Shown in pieces: positions 48,833-57,848 of a stretch of DNA of 64,000 bases. The position numbers and the translations under genes are program-made. Within the stretch, counting starts at the first letter, position 1; every line of letters starts with the position of its first letter. The notes below the pieces were generated by a model. It worked only from the letters and a program-made list of their open reading frames with translations, made no database searches and was not told where the DNA came from. Origin of the DNA: DATFRY01 sp035489015 (GTDB lineage: Bacteria > Myxococcota_A > Polyangia > Haliangiales > Haliangiaceae); assembly GCA_035489015.1 (NCBI GenBank), contig DATHKR010000213.1:1-64000 (forward strand), in the 5' to 3' direction.

Positions 48833-49666
48833 CTACCGGGCGCCGATCGCTCGCACCTCGGCCAGGAGCTCGAGCGCTGCCTCGTGCATGAGGCCGTTGG
48901 TGGCCAGGACGGCGCCTCCCGGTGGGCGCAGCTCTCCGCCGACGACGTCGGTCACCCTGCCACCCGCTTCCTCGACCAGGATCGCGCCGGCGCACGCGTC
49001 CCAGGGGCCGAGGTCGTAGCCCCAGTAGAAGCCGTACGTCCCGTCGGCGGTCATCGCGAAGTCGAGGGCCGCCGCGCCGCAGCGGCGCACGCCGCGGGTT
49101 CGCCGGTAGAAGGCCTCGAACTGGCGGAAGTTGCTCTTCTCGCCGGCCGGCTTGTCGTACGGGAAGCTGGTCGCGGCCAGCGACTGGACCAGGTGCTCCG
49201 TGGTGGACACGCGGCAGGTCGCGCCGTCGCGCGTGGCGCCCAGGCCGTGCGCCGCGCACCACTCGGTTCCGATCGCCGGCGCCAGCACGACGCCGACCAC
49301 CGGCCTGCCGCGATGGCAGAGCCCGATCGAGACCGCGAAGAATGGATGCCCGTGCGCGAAGTTGGTGGTTCCGTCGATCGGATCCACGTACCAGACCAGC
49401 TCGGCGGCCTCCGCCGGCGCCGCGGCCCCGCTCCGCCCGCCCTCCTCTCCGACGATCTCGTGGTCCGGGAACTCGCGGCCGAGCCGGCCTCGCACCAGCT
49501 CCTCGCAGCGGAGGTCGTACTCGGTCACCAGGTCGACCGGCCCCTTCTGATGCACCGTCCCGGCCGTCCGCCAGCCCGCGCGGATGAGCGCGCCGGCCTC
49601 GGCGGCGATCGAGCGCGCCACCGCCAGCATCTCCGCCAGCTCCCCGCGCCCCGGACCATTCGACAT
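48833..49666 (-). CDS. Inositol monophosphatase family protein
   Basis: 277 residues. All Mg-binding motifs are present: GEEGG, DPIDGTTNFAHGHPFFAVSIGL and WDACAGAILVEEAGG. It dephosphorylates inositol phosphates (SuhB-like members also act on other substrates). It is encoded divergently, 70 bases from iolB, so it may supply free myo-inositol to that pathway. A -10-like TACGAT (plus-strand 49677-49682) ends 10 bases before the ATG. Confidence 0.93.
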   Translation of the reverse strand: MSNGPGRGELAEMLAVARSIAAEAGALIRAGWRTAGTVHQKGPVDLVTEYDLRCEELVRGRLGREFPDHEIVGEEGGRSGAAAPAEAAELVWYVDPIDGTTNFAHGHPFFAVSIGLCHRGRPVVGVVLAPAIGTEWCAAHGLGATRDGATCRVSTTEHLVQSLAATSFPYDKPAGEKSNFRQFEAFYRRTRGVRRCGAAALDFAMTADGTYGFYWGYDLGPWDACAGAILVEEAGGRVTDVVGGELRPPGGAVLATNGLMHEAALELLAEVRAIGAR

Positions 49667-49698
49667 GGGCCCCTCGATCGTACCAAGCTCGACGCTCG

Positions 49699-49727
49699 TT
49701 GACAGCCGCGATCGCGGAACGTAGCGT
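49699..49727 (+). promoter_or_regulatory. iolB promoter with palindromic operator in the spacer
   Basis: A perfect TTGACA (49699-49704), 17-base spacer, TAGCGT (49722-49727). Inside the spacer is the perfect 12-base palindrome CCGCGATCGCGG (49706-49717), ideally placed for a repressor that blocks polymerase. The GTG start (49737) follows the -10 by 9 bases, so the message is probably leaderless. Confidence 0.65.
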
Positions 49728-49736
49728 TTCTGTCGA

Positions 49737-50639
49737 GTGGACTACTCGCCGGAGACCCTGCTGCGCCGCGCGCGCCTCGCCGCCGACGAGGTCGGGGTGA
49801 TGAACGCGGTCACCCCGGAGCAGGCCGGGTGGAGCGACCTGGCGTTCGAGGCCCACCGCATGGCCGGTGGCCAGGTCCTCGAGCTCGGAACCGGCGAGCG
49901 CGAGGCGGCGCTGGTCGTGCTCGGCGGGTCGGCGTCGGTGCACTCCAGCCGGGGCGACTGGTCACTCGGACGCCGCCCCGACGTCTTCTCCGGCATGCCG
50001 TGGGCGCTCTACCTGCCGCGTCACACCCGCTTCGAGCTGGTCGCCGCCAGCGATCGCGTCGAGGTCGCGCTGGCCACCGCCCCGACCCACCATGATCACC
50101 CGGCCCGCCTGGTCACCCCGGACGACGTCACCGTCGAGATCCGCGGCGCCGGCAGCAACAGCCGGCAGATCAACGGCATCCTCCCGCCCGGGTTCCCCTG
50201 CGACCGGCTGGTGTGCGTCGAGGTGTTCACGCCGGCCGGAAACTGGTCGAGCTACCCGCCTCACAAGCACGACCAGCACCGGACCGCGCCCGACGGCGCC
50301 CTCGTCGAGGCCGATCTCGAGGAGATCTACTTCTACCGGATGGCGCGCACCGGCGGCCACGCGGTCCAGCGGGTGTACTCGCCCGAGCGCGGGCTCGACG
50401 CGTCGATGACCGCGCGCGACGGCGACGTGGTGCTGGTCCCGTTCGGCTATCACCCGGTCAGCGCCGCGTTCGGCTACGACTGCTACTACCTCAACTTCCT
50501 GGCCGGCTCGGCCCAGTCGCTCGCCTGTGCCGACGACCCCGAGCACGCGTGGGTCAAGGAGACCTGGCGCGAGGCCGACCCGCGGGTCCCGATGGTGACG
50601 CTCGCGATGGAGGCGGCGTCGCGGCGGTCGACCCGATGA
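49737..50639 (+). CDS. iolB: 5-deoxy-glucuronate isomerase
   Basis: 300 residues, GTG start. The bicupin IolB sequence is recognisable (VTPDDVTVEIRGAGSNSRQINGILPPGFPCDRLVCVEVFTPAGNWSSYPPHKHDQHR), with PPHKHD and EIYFYR being metal-ligand regions. It converts 5-deoxy-glucuronate to 5-dehydro-2-deoxy-gluconate in myo-inositol breakdown. First gene of the iol operon; its stop overlaps the iolC ATG. Confidence 0.95.
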   Translation: MDYSPETLLRRARLAADEVGVMNAVTPEQAGWSDLAFEAHRMAGGQVLELGTGEREAALVVLGGSASVHSSRGDWSLGRRPDVFSGMPWALYLPRHTRFELVAASDRVEVALATAPTHHDHPARLVTPDDVTVEIRGAGSNSRQINGILPPGFPCDRLVCVEVFTPAGNWSSYPPHKHDQHRTAPDGALVEADLEEIYFYRMARTGGHAVQRVYSPERGLDASMTARDGDVVLVPFGYHPVSAAFGYDCYYLNFLAGSAQSLACADDPEHAWVKETWREADPRVPMVTLAMEAASRRSTR

Positions 50640-51664
50640 CCGGCCGCGGGCCGGCCGACACCGACTTCGACCTCATCACCGCCGGTCGCAGCTCGATCGA
50701 TCTCTACTCGAGCGACATCGGCGCGCCGTTCGCGGAGATCACCGGCTTCGCCGCGTTCGTGGGCGGCTGTCCGACCAACATCAGCGTCGGCGCGCGCCGG
50801 CTCGGCCTCCGCACCGCGCTCCTCACCGCGGTCGGCGACGATCCGGTTGGCGAGTTCGTGCTCCGGTTCCTGCGCGGCGAGGGGGTCGACACTCGCCACG
50901 TGCCGCACAAGCCCGGCTACCGGACCAGCGCGGTCCTGCTCGGGGTCGAGCCGCCGGACCGCTTCCCGCTGGTCTTCTACCGCGACCGACCGGCCGACAT
51001 GGAGCTGTCGATCGACGACGTCCTGGCCGCGCCGCTCGACCGCACCCGCGCGTTCCTGTTCACCGGCACCGGCCTGTCGCGCGAGCCGAGCCGCAGCGCC
51101 ACGCTGCTGGCTGCCGAGCGGGCCCGCCGCGCGGGTGCCACCGTCGTCATCGACCTCGACTTCCGCCCCGACCAGTGGCACGACCCGCGCGCGTTCGGCG
51201 TCGCCGTGCGCGGCGCGCTGCCGCTCTGCGACGTCGCGATCGGCACCGAGGCCGAGGTGAAGGCGGTCGTGCTCGAGCGGGCGGCCGACGTGGCAGTGTC
51301 CGGCTCGCAGGTCTCCGGCGCCGAGGTCGGCGGCGATCTGGACGCCGCGATCACCGCCGTGCTCGAGCGCGGACCGGGCGCGCTGGTGGTGAAGCGCGGC
51401 CCCGACGGCGCCGCGGTCCACCGGCCCGGCCATGAGCCGGTCCACGCCGCGCCGTTCCCGGTCGAGGTCGTGAACGTGCTCGGCGCCGGCGACGCGTTCG
51501 CGGCCGGATTCCTGTACGGCCACCTGCGCGGCTGGGACTGGCAGCGGAGCGCGCGGATGGGCAACGCGTGCGGCGCGATCCTGGTGACCCGACACGGCTG
51601 CGCCAACTTCATGCCGAGCGAGGCCGAGGCGCTCGAGTTCGTCGCCGCCCGCGGCGGCTTCTGA
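50636..51664 (+). CDS. iolC: 5-dehydro-2-deoxygluconokinase
   Basis: 342 residues, PfkB family. DLITAGRSSIDLYSSDIGAPFAEITGFAAFVGGCPTNISVGARRLGL is the substrate end, VVIDLDFRPDQWHD the middle, and VEVVNVLGAGDAFAAGFLYG holds the anion hole and catalytic Asp (GAGD). It phosphorylates the IolB product. It lacks the C-terminal DUF2090 aldolase domain found in some longer IolC proteins; a similar TIM-barrel gene lies nearby. ATG overlaps the iolB stop. Confidence 0.95.
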   Translation: MTGRGPADTDFDLITAGRSSIDLYSSDIGAPFAEITGFAAFVGGCPTNISVGARRLGLRTALLTAVGDDPVGEFVLRFLRGEGVDTRHVPHKPGYRTSAVLLGVEPPDRFPLVFYRDRPADMELSIDDVLAAPLDRTRAFLFTGTGLSREPSRSATLLAAERARRAGATVVIDLDFRPDQWHDPRAFGVAVRGALPLCDVAIGTEAEVKAVVLERAADVAVSGSQVSGAEVGGDLDAAITAVLERGPGALVVKRGPDGAAVHRPGHEPVHAAPFPVEVVNVLGAGDAFAAGFLYGHLRGWDWQRSARMGNACGAILVTRHGCANFMPSEAEALEFVAARGGF

Positions 51665-51726
51665 GCTGCAACTCCCGGAGCGCATCGAACCGGAGCGCCC
51701 CGCCGCGACCTGGTTATTCTTGCCGC

Positions 51727-52830
51727 ATGACCACGAGGCTCGCCCCGTCCAGGTCCGGAACCGCCTCTCTCCTCACCGCCGCCATCGCGGCGCTCGTCAC
51801 CGTCGCGATCGCCACCGCCACCACCCGCGCCGCAGCCGCCGCGCCCGGCGATCGCCCACCGCCGCGCGCGCGGTTCGACGCTCGCCTGAGCGGCCATCCG
51901 TATCCCTACCCGGTCCGGATCCACCGCGTCACCGCCCAGGGTCAGCGCCTCGAGATGGCCTACATGGACGTGTCGCCGGGCCGCCCCGCGCGCGGCACCG
52001 TCCTCCTCCTCCACGGCAAGAACTTCTCCGGCGCCTACTGGCAGTCGACCATCGCCGCGCTGGTCGGCGACGGCTACCGCGTCATCGTCCCCGACCAGAT
52101 CGGCTTCGGCAAGTCGGACAAGCCGCGCCACTTCCAGTACACGTTCCAGGCCCTCGCGCTCACCACCGCCGATCTCCTCGATCACCTCGGCGCGCGCGAC
52201 GTGGCCGTGGTCGGCCACTCGATGGGCGGCATGCTCGCGGTCCGCTTCGCGCTCATGTTTCCGCAGCGCACCCGCGCGCTGGTGCTCATGAACCCGATCG
52301 GCCTCGAGGACTGGAAGCGCACCGTCCCGTACAGCTCGATCGACTCGCAGTACGCGCGCGAGCGCACCCGCACGCCGGACCAGATCCGCCAGTACATGTC
52401 GAAGAGCTACTTCGGCGGGACGTGGAAGCCGAGCTACGAGCCGCTGCTCGCGATCCAGGCCGGCTGGGCCACCGGCCCCGACCGCGACCTCATCGCGTGG
52501 ACCGCGGCGCTGACCTCCGACATGGTCTTCACCCAGCCGGTCGTGTACGAGCTCCCCGATCTGCGGGTGCCGACCCTGCTCATCATCGGTCAGCGCGACC
52601 GCACCGCGATCGGCAAGGACCTCGTCGCCCCAGCGGTCGCGGCCCGGCTCGGCGACTATCCCGCGCTCGGCCGCCGCGCCGCCGCCGCGATCCCCGGCGC
52701 CGAGCTGGTCGAGCTCGACGGCGTGGGCCATGTCCCGCAGGTCGAGGCGTTCGGCCGCACGATGAGCGCCCTGCGCCGCTTCCTCGCCCGTCCCTCTCGC
52801 CGCCTGGCGCCGCGCCGGCCGCCGCCCTGA
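51727..52830 (+). CDS. Exported alpha/beta hydrolase
   Basis: 367 residues with a Sec signal (LLTAAIAALVTVAIATATTRAAAAAP). RGTVLLLHGKNFSGAYW (oxyanion hole), VAVVGHSMGGMLAVRFALMF (Ser nucleophile), IIGQRDRT (Asp) and LDGVGHVPQVE (His) make a full catalytic triad. It resembles secreted haloalkane-dehalogenase or esterase-like proteins, but with Ser in the elbow it should be an esterase. It sits inside the iol cluster between iolC and the aldolase-like gene, yet has its own -10-like TATTCT (51715-51720). Substrate unknown; an inositol ester is a possibility. Confidence 0.88.
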   Translation: MTTRLAPSRSGTASLLTAAIAALVTVAIATATTRAAAAAPGDRPPPRARFDARLSGHPYPYPVRIHRVTAQGQRLEMAYMDVSPGRPARGTVLLLHGKNFSGAYWQSTIAALVGDGYRVIVPDQIGFGKSDKPRHFQYTFQALALTTADLLDHLGARDVAVVGHSMGGMLAVRFALMFPQRTRALVLMNPIGLEDWKRTVPYSSIDSQYARERTRTPDQIRQYMSKSYFGGTWKPSYEPLLAIQAGWATGPDRDLIAWTAALTSDMVFTQPVVYELPDLRVPTLLIIGQRDRTAIGKDLVAPAVAARLGDYPALGRRAAAAIPGAELVELDGVGHVPQVEAFGRTMSALRRFLARPSRRLAPRRPPP

Positions 52831-52907
52831 ACCGGGGCCAGCCCGGGGCGATCACCCGCCCCCGGGCCCTGGACACGACCGCGCGCTGCGCGCAAGGATC
52901 GCGCGAC

Positions 52908-53942
52908 GTGTCGGGCCCATCGTTCTCCCCCAGCGAGTTCCTGCCCCGCTCGGTCCTCGGCCGCATCACCGACCTGCGCGTCAGCGATCCGCGCCGGGTC
53001 GAATCGGCCGCGGCTCGACGGCGGCGGCGCGATTCCCTCACCAGCGACGGCCGCCTCAACCTCCTGGCCGCCGATCACCCCGCCCGCCGGGTCACCGCGG
53101 TCGGCAGTGACCCGCTCGCGATGGCCGATCGCCACGACTACCTGGCCCGGGTGGTCCGCATCCTGCTCGGCGGCGCCGTCGACGGCGTGATGGCCACCAT
53201 GGACCTGCTCGAGGACCTGCTCCTCCTCGGCGAGCTCCTGCGCGAGAGCGGCGGCCCGGCCTTCCTCGACCGAAAGCTCCTCATCGCCAGCCTCAACCGC
53301 GGCGGCCTGGCCGGCACATCGTGGGAGCTCGACGATCCCATGACCGGGGCCAGCGCCGAGACGGTGCGCCGCTTCGGGCTCGACGGCGGAAAGCTCCTGC
53401 TCCGCATCGGCGACGACGACCCGGGCTCGCTGAGGACGCTGACCGCCTGCGCCGACGCGATCTCGCGCATGAACGAGCTCGGCCTGCCCACCTTCCTCGA
53501 GCCGCTGCCGGTCGAGCGCGGCGCCGATGGGCGCCTGAAGGTGCAGAAGGAGGCGGGCGCCCTGGCCCGCGCCGCCGGTGTGGCCTCGGCGCTCGGCAAC
53601 TCCAGCCGCTACCTCTGGCTCAAGCTCCCCTACTGCGAGGGGTACGAGCGGGTGGCCCGCGCCACCACCTTGCCGATCCTGCTGCTCGGCGGCGAGTCGG
53701 CGGGCGACCCACGTCCCTTCCTGAGCGCGGTGTCGAGCGCGCTCGCCGCCGGGAGCGCGGTTCGCGGCGCCCTGGTCGGCCGCAGCGTGCTCTACCCGGG
53801 GGACCGCGATCCGCTCGTGGTGGCGCGCGCGGTGGACGGTATCATTCACAAGGGATGGGGCGCAGAGCAGGCGGCCGAGTCGCTCGAGCCCGACGCGGCG
53901 GGCAGCCCCGATCTCGACGCGGTCACCCGCTGGCTGTCCTGA
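52908..53942 (+). CDS. Cgl0159-like TIM-barrel aldolase
   Basis: 344 residues, GTG start with AAGGA ribosome site. GRLNLLAADHPARRVTAVGSDPLAMADRHDYLARVVRILLGGAVDGVMATMDLLEDLLLLGELL begins a class I aldolase-type beta/alpha barrel; LWLKLPYCEGYERVARATTLPILLLGGES provides a conserved Lys-containing strand (LKLPY), candidate Schiff base. The family (Cgl0159) occurs in inositol clusters of actinobacteria and is a candidate 2-deoxy-5-keto-gluconate-6-phosphate aldolase. It could fill the IolJ step absent here. A short gap separates it from the preceding hydrolase. Confidence 0.82.
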   Translation: MSGPSFSPSEFLPRSVLGRITDLRVSDPRRVESAAARRRRRDSLTSDGRLNLLAADHPARRVTAVGSDPLAMADRHDYLARVVRILLGGAVDGVMATMDLLEDLLLLGELLRESGGPAFLDRKLLIASLNRGGLAGTSWELDDPMTGASAETVRRFGLDGGKLLLRIGDDDPGSLRTLTACADAISRMNELGLPTFLEPLPVERGADGRLKVQKEAGALARAAGVASALGNSSRYLWLKLPYCEGYERVARATTLPILLLGGESAGDPRPFLSAVSSALAAGSAVRGALVGRSVLYPGDRDPLVVARAVDGIIHKGWGAEQAAESLEPDAAGSPDLDAVTRWLS

Positions 53943-54012
53943 TCCGACCGCGCGCAGCGAGGCAATCGACGGGCGGCCGAGGGTCCTCACGCCCGACAGC
54001 ACAGGAGGCAGC

Positions 54013-55872
54013 GTGGCCACTCGCCGGCTCACGATGGCGCAGGCTCTCGTCGAGTTCCTGACCCGGCAGCACGTCGAGCGCGACGGCGCCGAGCAGCGCT
54101 TCTTCGCCGGCTGCTTCGCGATCTTCGGCCACGGCAACGTGGCCGGCATCGGCCAGGCGCTGCAGCAGGTCGCCGGGCTCCGCACGTACCCGAGCCGCAA
54201 CGAGCAGGCGATGGTCCACGCCGCGGCCGCGTACGCGCGGATGAAGGACCGGCTGTCCACCTTCGCGTGCACCTCGTCGATCGGCCCCGGCGCGACCAAC
54301 ATGCTGACCGCCGCGGCCGGCGCGACGATCAACCGCCTGCCGGTGCTGCTGCTGCCCGGCGACACCTTTGCCCGCCGCAACGTCGCCCCGGTCCTGCAGC
54401 AGCTCGAGTCGGAGCGGAGCCAGGACGTCTCGGTGAACGACTGCTTCCGGCCGGTCTCGCGCTACTGGGACCGCATCACGCGGCCGGAGCAGATCCTGAC
54501 CGCGCTGCCGGAGGCGATGCGCGTCCTCACCTCGCCGTCGGAGACCGGCGCGGTGACGCTGTGCCTGCCCCAGGACGTGCAGACCGAGGCCCACGACTAC
54601 CCGGAGGAGCTGTTCGCGCGCCGGGTGTGGCGGATCCCGCGGCCGCGGCCCGAGGCGGAGCTGGTCGCGCGCGCGGCCGAGCTGGTCCGCAAGAGCGCGC
54701 GCCCGCTCATCGTGGCCGGCGGCGGCGTCATCTACAGCGGCGCGTGCGACGCGCTCGACCGGCTGGCCCGCGCGACCGGCATCCCGGTGGCCGAGACCCA
54801 GGCCGGCAAGGGCTCGCTGGCGTTCGATCACCCGCAGTCGCTCGGCGCGGTCGGCGCGACCGGGACCCTGGCCGCCAACCGCGCCGCCGCCGACGCCGAC
54901 CTGGTGATCGGCATCGGCACTCGCTACAGCGACTTCACCAGCGCGTCGAAGACCGCGTTCCAGCACCCGTCGGTCCGCTTCATCAACATCAACGTCGCGT
55001 CGTTCGACGCGCACAAGCACGCCGCGCTGCCGGTCGTGGCCGACGCGCGCGCCGCCCTCGAGGAGCTGGCAGCGGCGCTGGTCGGCCATCGCGTGGCCGA
55101 GACGCACCGCGCGCGGATCGAGTCGCTGCGGCGCGAGTGGGACGCCGAGCTCGACCGCCTGCTGGCCGGGGCCGGGACCACGCGCCCCGCCCAGGCCGAG
55201 GTCATCGCCGAGGTGCACGCTGCCAGCGGCCCGCGCGACGTCGTGGTCTGCGCGGCCGGCAGCATGCCGGGCGACCTGCACAAGCTGTGGCGCGCGCGCG
55301 ACCCGAAGGGCTACCACGTCGAGTACGGCTACTCCTGCATGGGCTACGAGATCGCCGGCGGGCTCGGCGTCGCGATGGCCGACCCGGGCCGCGCGGTGAC
55401 CGTGATGGTCGGCGACGCCTCCTACCTCATGATGGCCCAGGAAATCGTCACCGCCGTGCAGGAGGGGGTGACGCTGTGCGTGGTGGTGGTCGACAACCAC
55501 GGCTACGCGTCGATCGGCGCGCTGTCGGCCAGCGTCGGCAGCGACGGGTTCGCCTGCGCTACCCGCCGGCGCGGGGCCAGCGGCGAGCTCGACGGCGACG
55601 TGGTGGCGATCGACTTCGCCGCCAACGCGCGCAGCCTGGGCGCCCACGCCGCGGCGGTCTCGTCGCGCGCGGAGCTGGCCGCCGCGCTGGCGGCCGCGCG
55701 CGCCCGCCCCGGCGTGAGCGTGATCGCGGTGGAGACCGATCCGAGCGTGCGGGTCGGCGGCTATGACTCCTGGTGGGACGTCCCGGTCGCCGAGGTGTCG
55801 GAGATGGACGGCGTGGCCGCCGCGCGCGCGGCGTGGGAGGAGTCGGTCAGGAAGGAACGCCACCATCTATGA
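54013..55872 (+). CDS. iolD: 3D-(3,5/4)-trihydroxycyclohexane-1,2-dione hydrolase
   Basis: 619 residues; GTG start with an AGGAGG ribosome site. It is a thiamine-diphosphate enzyme: pyrimidine-binding part GNVAGIGQALQQV and the ThDP motif GDASYLMMAQEIVTAVQEGVTLCVVVVDNHGYASIGAL. It opens the inositol ring to 5-deoxy-glucuronate. Its stop overlaps the iolE ATG (ATGA). Confidence 0.96.
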   Translation: MATRRLTMAQALVEFLTRQHVERDGAEQRFFAGCFAIFGHGNVAGIGQALQQVAGLRTYPSRNEQAMVHAAAAYARMKDRLSTFACTSSIGPGATNMLTAAAGATINRLPVLLLPGDTFARRNVAPVLQQLESERSQDVSVNDCFRPVSRYWDRITRPEQILTALPEAMRVLTSPSETGAVTLCLPQDVQTEAHDYPEELFARRVWRIPRPRPEAELVARAAELVRKSARPLIVAGGGVIYSGACDALDRLARATGIPVAETQAGKGSLAFDHPQSLGAVGATGTLAANRAAADADLVIGIGTRYSDFTSASKTAFQHPSVRFININVASFDAHKHAALPVVADARAALEELAAALVGHRVAETHRARIESLRREWDAELDRLLAGAGTTRPAQAEVIAEVHAASGPRDVVVCAAGSMPGDLHKLWRARDPKGYHVEYGYSCMGYEIAGGLGVAMADPGRAVTVMVGDASYLMMAQEIVTAVQEGVTLCVVVVDNHGYASIGALSASVGSDGFACATRRRGASGELDGDVVAIDFAANARSLGAHAAAVSSRAELAAALAAARARPGVSVIAVETDPSVRVGGYDSWWDVPVAEVSEMDGVAAARAAWEESVRKERHHL

Positions 55873-56765
55873 TCCGCATCGCCAACGCGCCCTGCTCGTG
55901 GGGCGCCCTCGAGTTCGAGCTGGCTGGCGAGGTGCCCGCGGCCGACCGCGTGCTCGACGAGATGGCCGCGGCCGGCTACGCCGCCACCGAGCTGGGCGAC
56001 TGGGGGTTCCTGCCGGTCGAGCCGGCCGCGCTCGGCGAGGCGCTGGCCCGGCGCGGGCTCGGCCTGGCCGGCGGGTTCGTTCCGGTGGCGCTGGCCGATC
56101 GGTCGGCACATCGCGAGGGGCGCGAGCGCGCGGTCCGCACCGCGCGGCTCATGGCGGCGGTCGACAGGGACGCGGTCCTGGTCCTGTCCGACGACAACGG
56201 GCGCGATCCGGCCCGGGCCGGGCGGGCCGGGCGCATCCGGGCCGAGGACGGCCTCGACGCCGACAGCTGGCGGATCTTCGCCGGCGCCACCGACGAGATC
56301 GCGCGCGCCGTCACCGGCGAGACCGGACTGCGGCTGGCCTTCCACCACCATTGCGGTGGCTTCGTCGAGACGCCGGCCGAGATCGATCGGCTGATGGAGC
56401 TGACCGACCCGGCCGCGGTCGGCCTCTGCCTCGACACCGGCCACGTCACCTACGGCGGCGGCGACCCGGTGGCGGCGGCGGCGAGCCACGGCGAGCGCGT
56501 GCGCCACGTCCACTTCAAGGACTGCGATCCGGCCGTCGCCGAGGCGGCGCGGCGCGACCAGGTCGACTACCTCGAGGCGGTCCGGCGCGGCGTGTTCTGC
56601 GAGCTGGGCGCCGGCGTGGTCGACTTCACCGCGCTGCTCGCTCAACTGCGCGGGCGCGGCTACGCCGGCTGGATCGTGGTCGAGCAGGACGTCTTTCCCG
56701 GCATGGGTCGCCCGCTCGACAGCGCGCGGCGCAGCCGGGCCTACCTGCGCGAGCGAGGAGCCTGA
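55869..56765 (+). CDS. iolE: Inosose dehydratase
   Basis: 298 residues; TIM-barrel sugar-phosphate isomerase/dehydratase family. MIRIANAPCSWGALEFELAG opens the protein, LAFHHHCGGFVETPAEIDRLMEL holds the metal ligands and LCLDTGHVTYGGGDP the conserved catalytic segment. It dehydrates 2-keto-myo-inositol (inosose). ATG 55869 overlaps the iolD stop. Confidence 0.95.
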   Translation: MIRIANAPCSWGALEFELAGEVPAADRVLDEMAAAGYAATELGDWGFLPVEPAALGEALARRGLGLAGGFVPVALADRSAHREGRERAVRTARLMAAVDRDAVLVLSDDNGRDPARAGRAGRIRAEDGLDADSWRIFAGATDEIARAVTGETGLRLAFHHHCGGFVETPAEIDRLMELTDPAAVGLCLDTGHVTYGGGDPVAAAASHGERVRHVHFKDCDPAVAEAARRDQVDYLEAVRRGVFCELGAGVVDFTALLAQLRGRGYAGWIVVEQDVFPGMGRPLDSARRSRAYLRERGA

Positions 56766-56766
56766 C

Positions 56767-57777
56767 ATGGCGAGGCAGAGCGGACCGGTGCGCGTGGCGG
56801 TGCTCGGCGTCGGGCGGATCGGCCGGCTCCACGCCGAGAACCTGGCCTGGCGGGTTCCCGGGGCCCGGCTCGAGGCGGTCGCGGATCTCGACCGCGCGGC
56901 GGCCGAGGCGTGCGCGGCCCGGCTCGGCGTGCGGGCCGCGAGCGGCGCCGAGGAGCTGCTGGCCGACGGCACGATCGAGGCGGTGGTGGTCGCCACCGCG
57001 ACCGACACCCACGCGCGCCTGGTCGAGGAGTGCGCGCGCGCCGGCAAGCACGTCTTCTGCGAGAAGCCGATCGACAACCGGCTCGACCGCATCGACCGCG
57101 CGCTGGCCGCGGTCGAGGCGGCCGGCGTGGCGCTCCAGGTCGGCTTCAACCGGCGCTTCGACCCGAGCTTCCGCCACCTGCGCGAGCGGATCGCCGCCGG
57201 CGACATCGGCGAGGTCCACATCCTCCGCATCACCAGCCGCGATCCCGCGCCGCCGCCGCCCGCCTACGCGCGGGCCTCGGGCGGCATCTTCCTCGACATG
57301 ACCATCCACGACTTCGACATGGCCCGCTACCTGACCGGGTCGGAGGCGCTGACCGTGCGCGCGGTCGGCGCGGTGCGGATCGATCCGGAGATCGGCGCCG
57401 CCGGCGACTTCGACACAGCGATCATCACGCTCGAGATGGCGAGCGGCGCGCTGGTCTCGATCGACAACTCGCGCCGCGCGGTCTACGGCTACGACCAGCG
57501 CATCGAGGCGTTCGGCGCCGGCGGCATGGTGTGGGCCGAGAACCAGACCGGCCGGCGGACCGGGCTGGCCGACGCGGCCGGGCTGCACACACCGCGCCCG
57601 CTCGACTTCTTCCTCGAGCGCTACGCCGGGTCGTTCGCGACCGAGATGCGCGAGTTCGTGGACGCGGTGGCGGCCGGCGCGGCGCCTCCGGTCAGCGGCG
57701 CCGACGGGCGCGCCCCGGTGGTCATGGCGCTGGCCGCGACGCAGTCGGCCCGCACCGGCGAGACGGTTCGCCTCTGA
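56767..57777 (+). CDS. iolG: Inositol 2-dehydrogenase-like Gfo/Idh/MocA oxidoreductase
   Basis: 336 residues, start one base after the iolE stop. VRVAVLGVGRIGRLHAENLA is the NAD Rossmann fold, GKHVFCEKPIDNRLD the conserved EKP motif, and SGGIFLDMTIHDFDMARYL the substrate-binding region (His-Asp). It oxidises myo-inositol to inosose, the first step of the pathway. Confidence 0.94.
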   Translation: MARQSGPVRVAVLGVGRIGRLHAENLAWRVPGARLEAVADLDRAAAEACAARLGVRAASGAEELLADGTIEAVVVATATDTHARLVEECARAGKHVFCEKPIDNRLDRIDRALAAVEAAGVALQVGFNRRFDPSFRHLRERIAAGDIGEVHILRITSRDPAPPPPAYARASGGIFLDMTIHDFDMARYLTGSEALTVRAVGAVRIDPEIGAAGDFDTAIITLEMASGALVSIDNSRRAVYGYDQRIEAFGAGGMVWAENQTGRRTGLADAAGLHTPRPLDFFLERYAGSFATEMREFVDAVAAGAAPPVSGADGRAPVVMALAATQSARTGETVRL

Positions 57778-57848
57778 CCACCTACACACACCAGTCTTTG
57801 CCGCAGTCGTCCATGGAGGCCGCGCGCGGCGACCGGTAGCCTGGTCTC

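Noticed and set aside
51720..52907. Upstream extension of the aldolase-like protein
   Set aside because: Out-of-frame shadow of the alpha/beta hydrolase; the real protein starts at GTG 52908.
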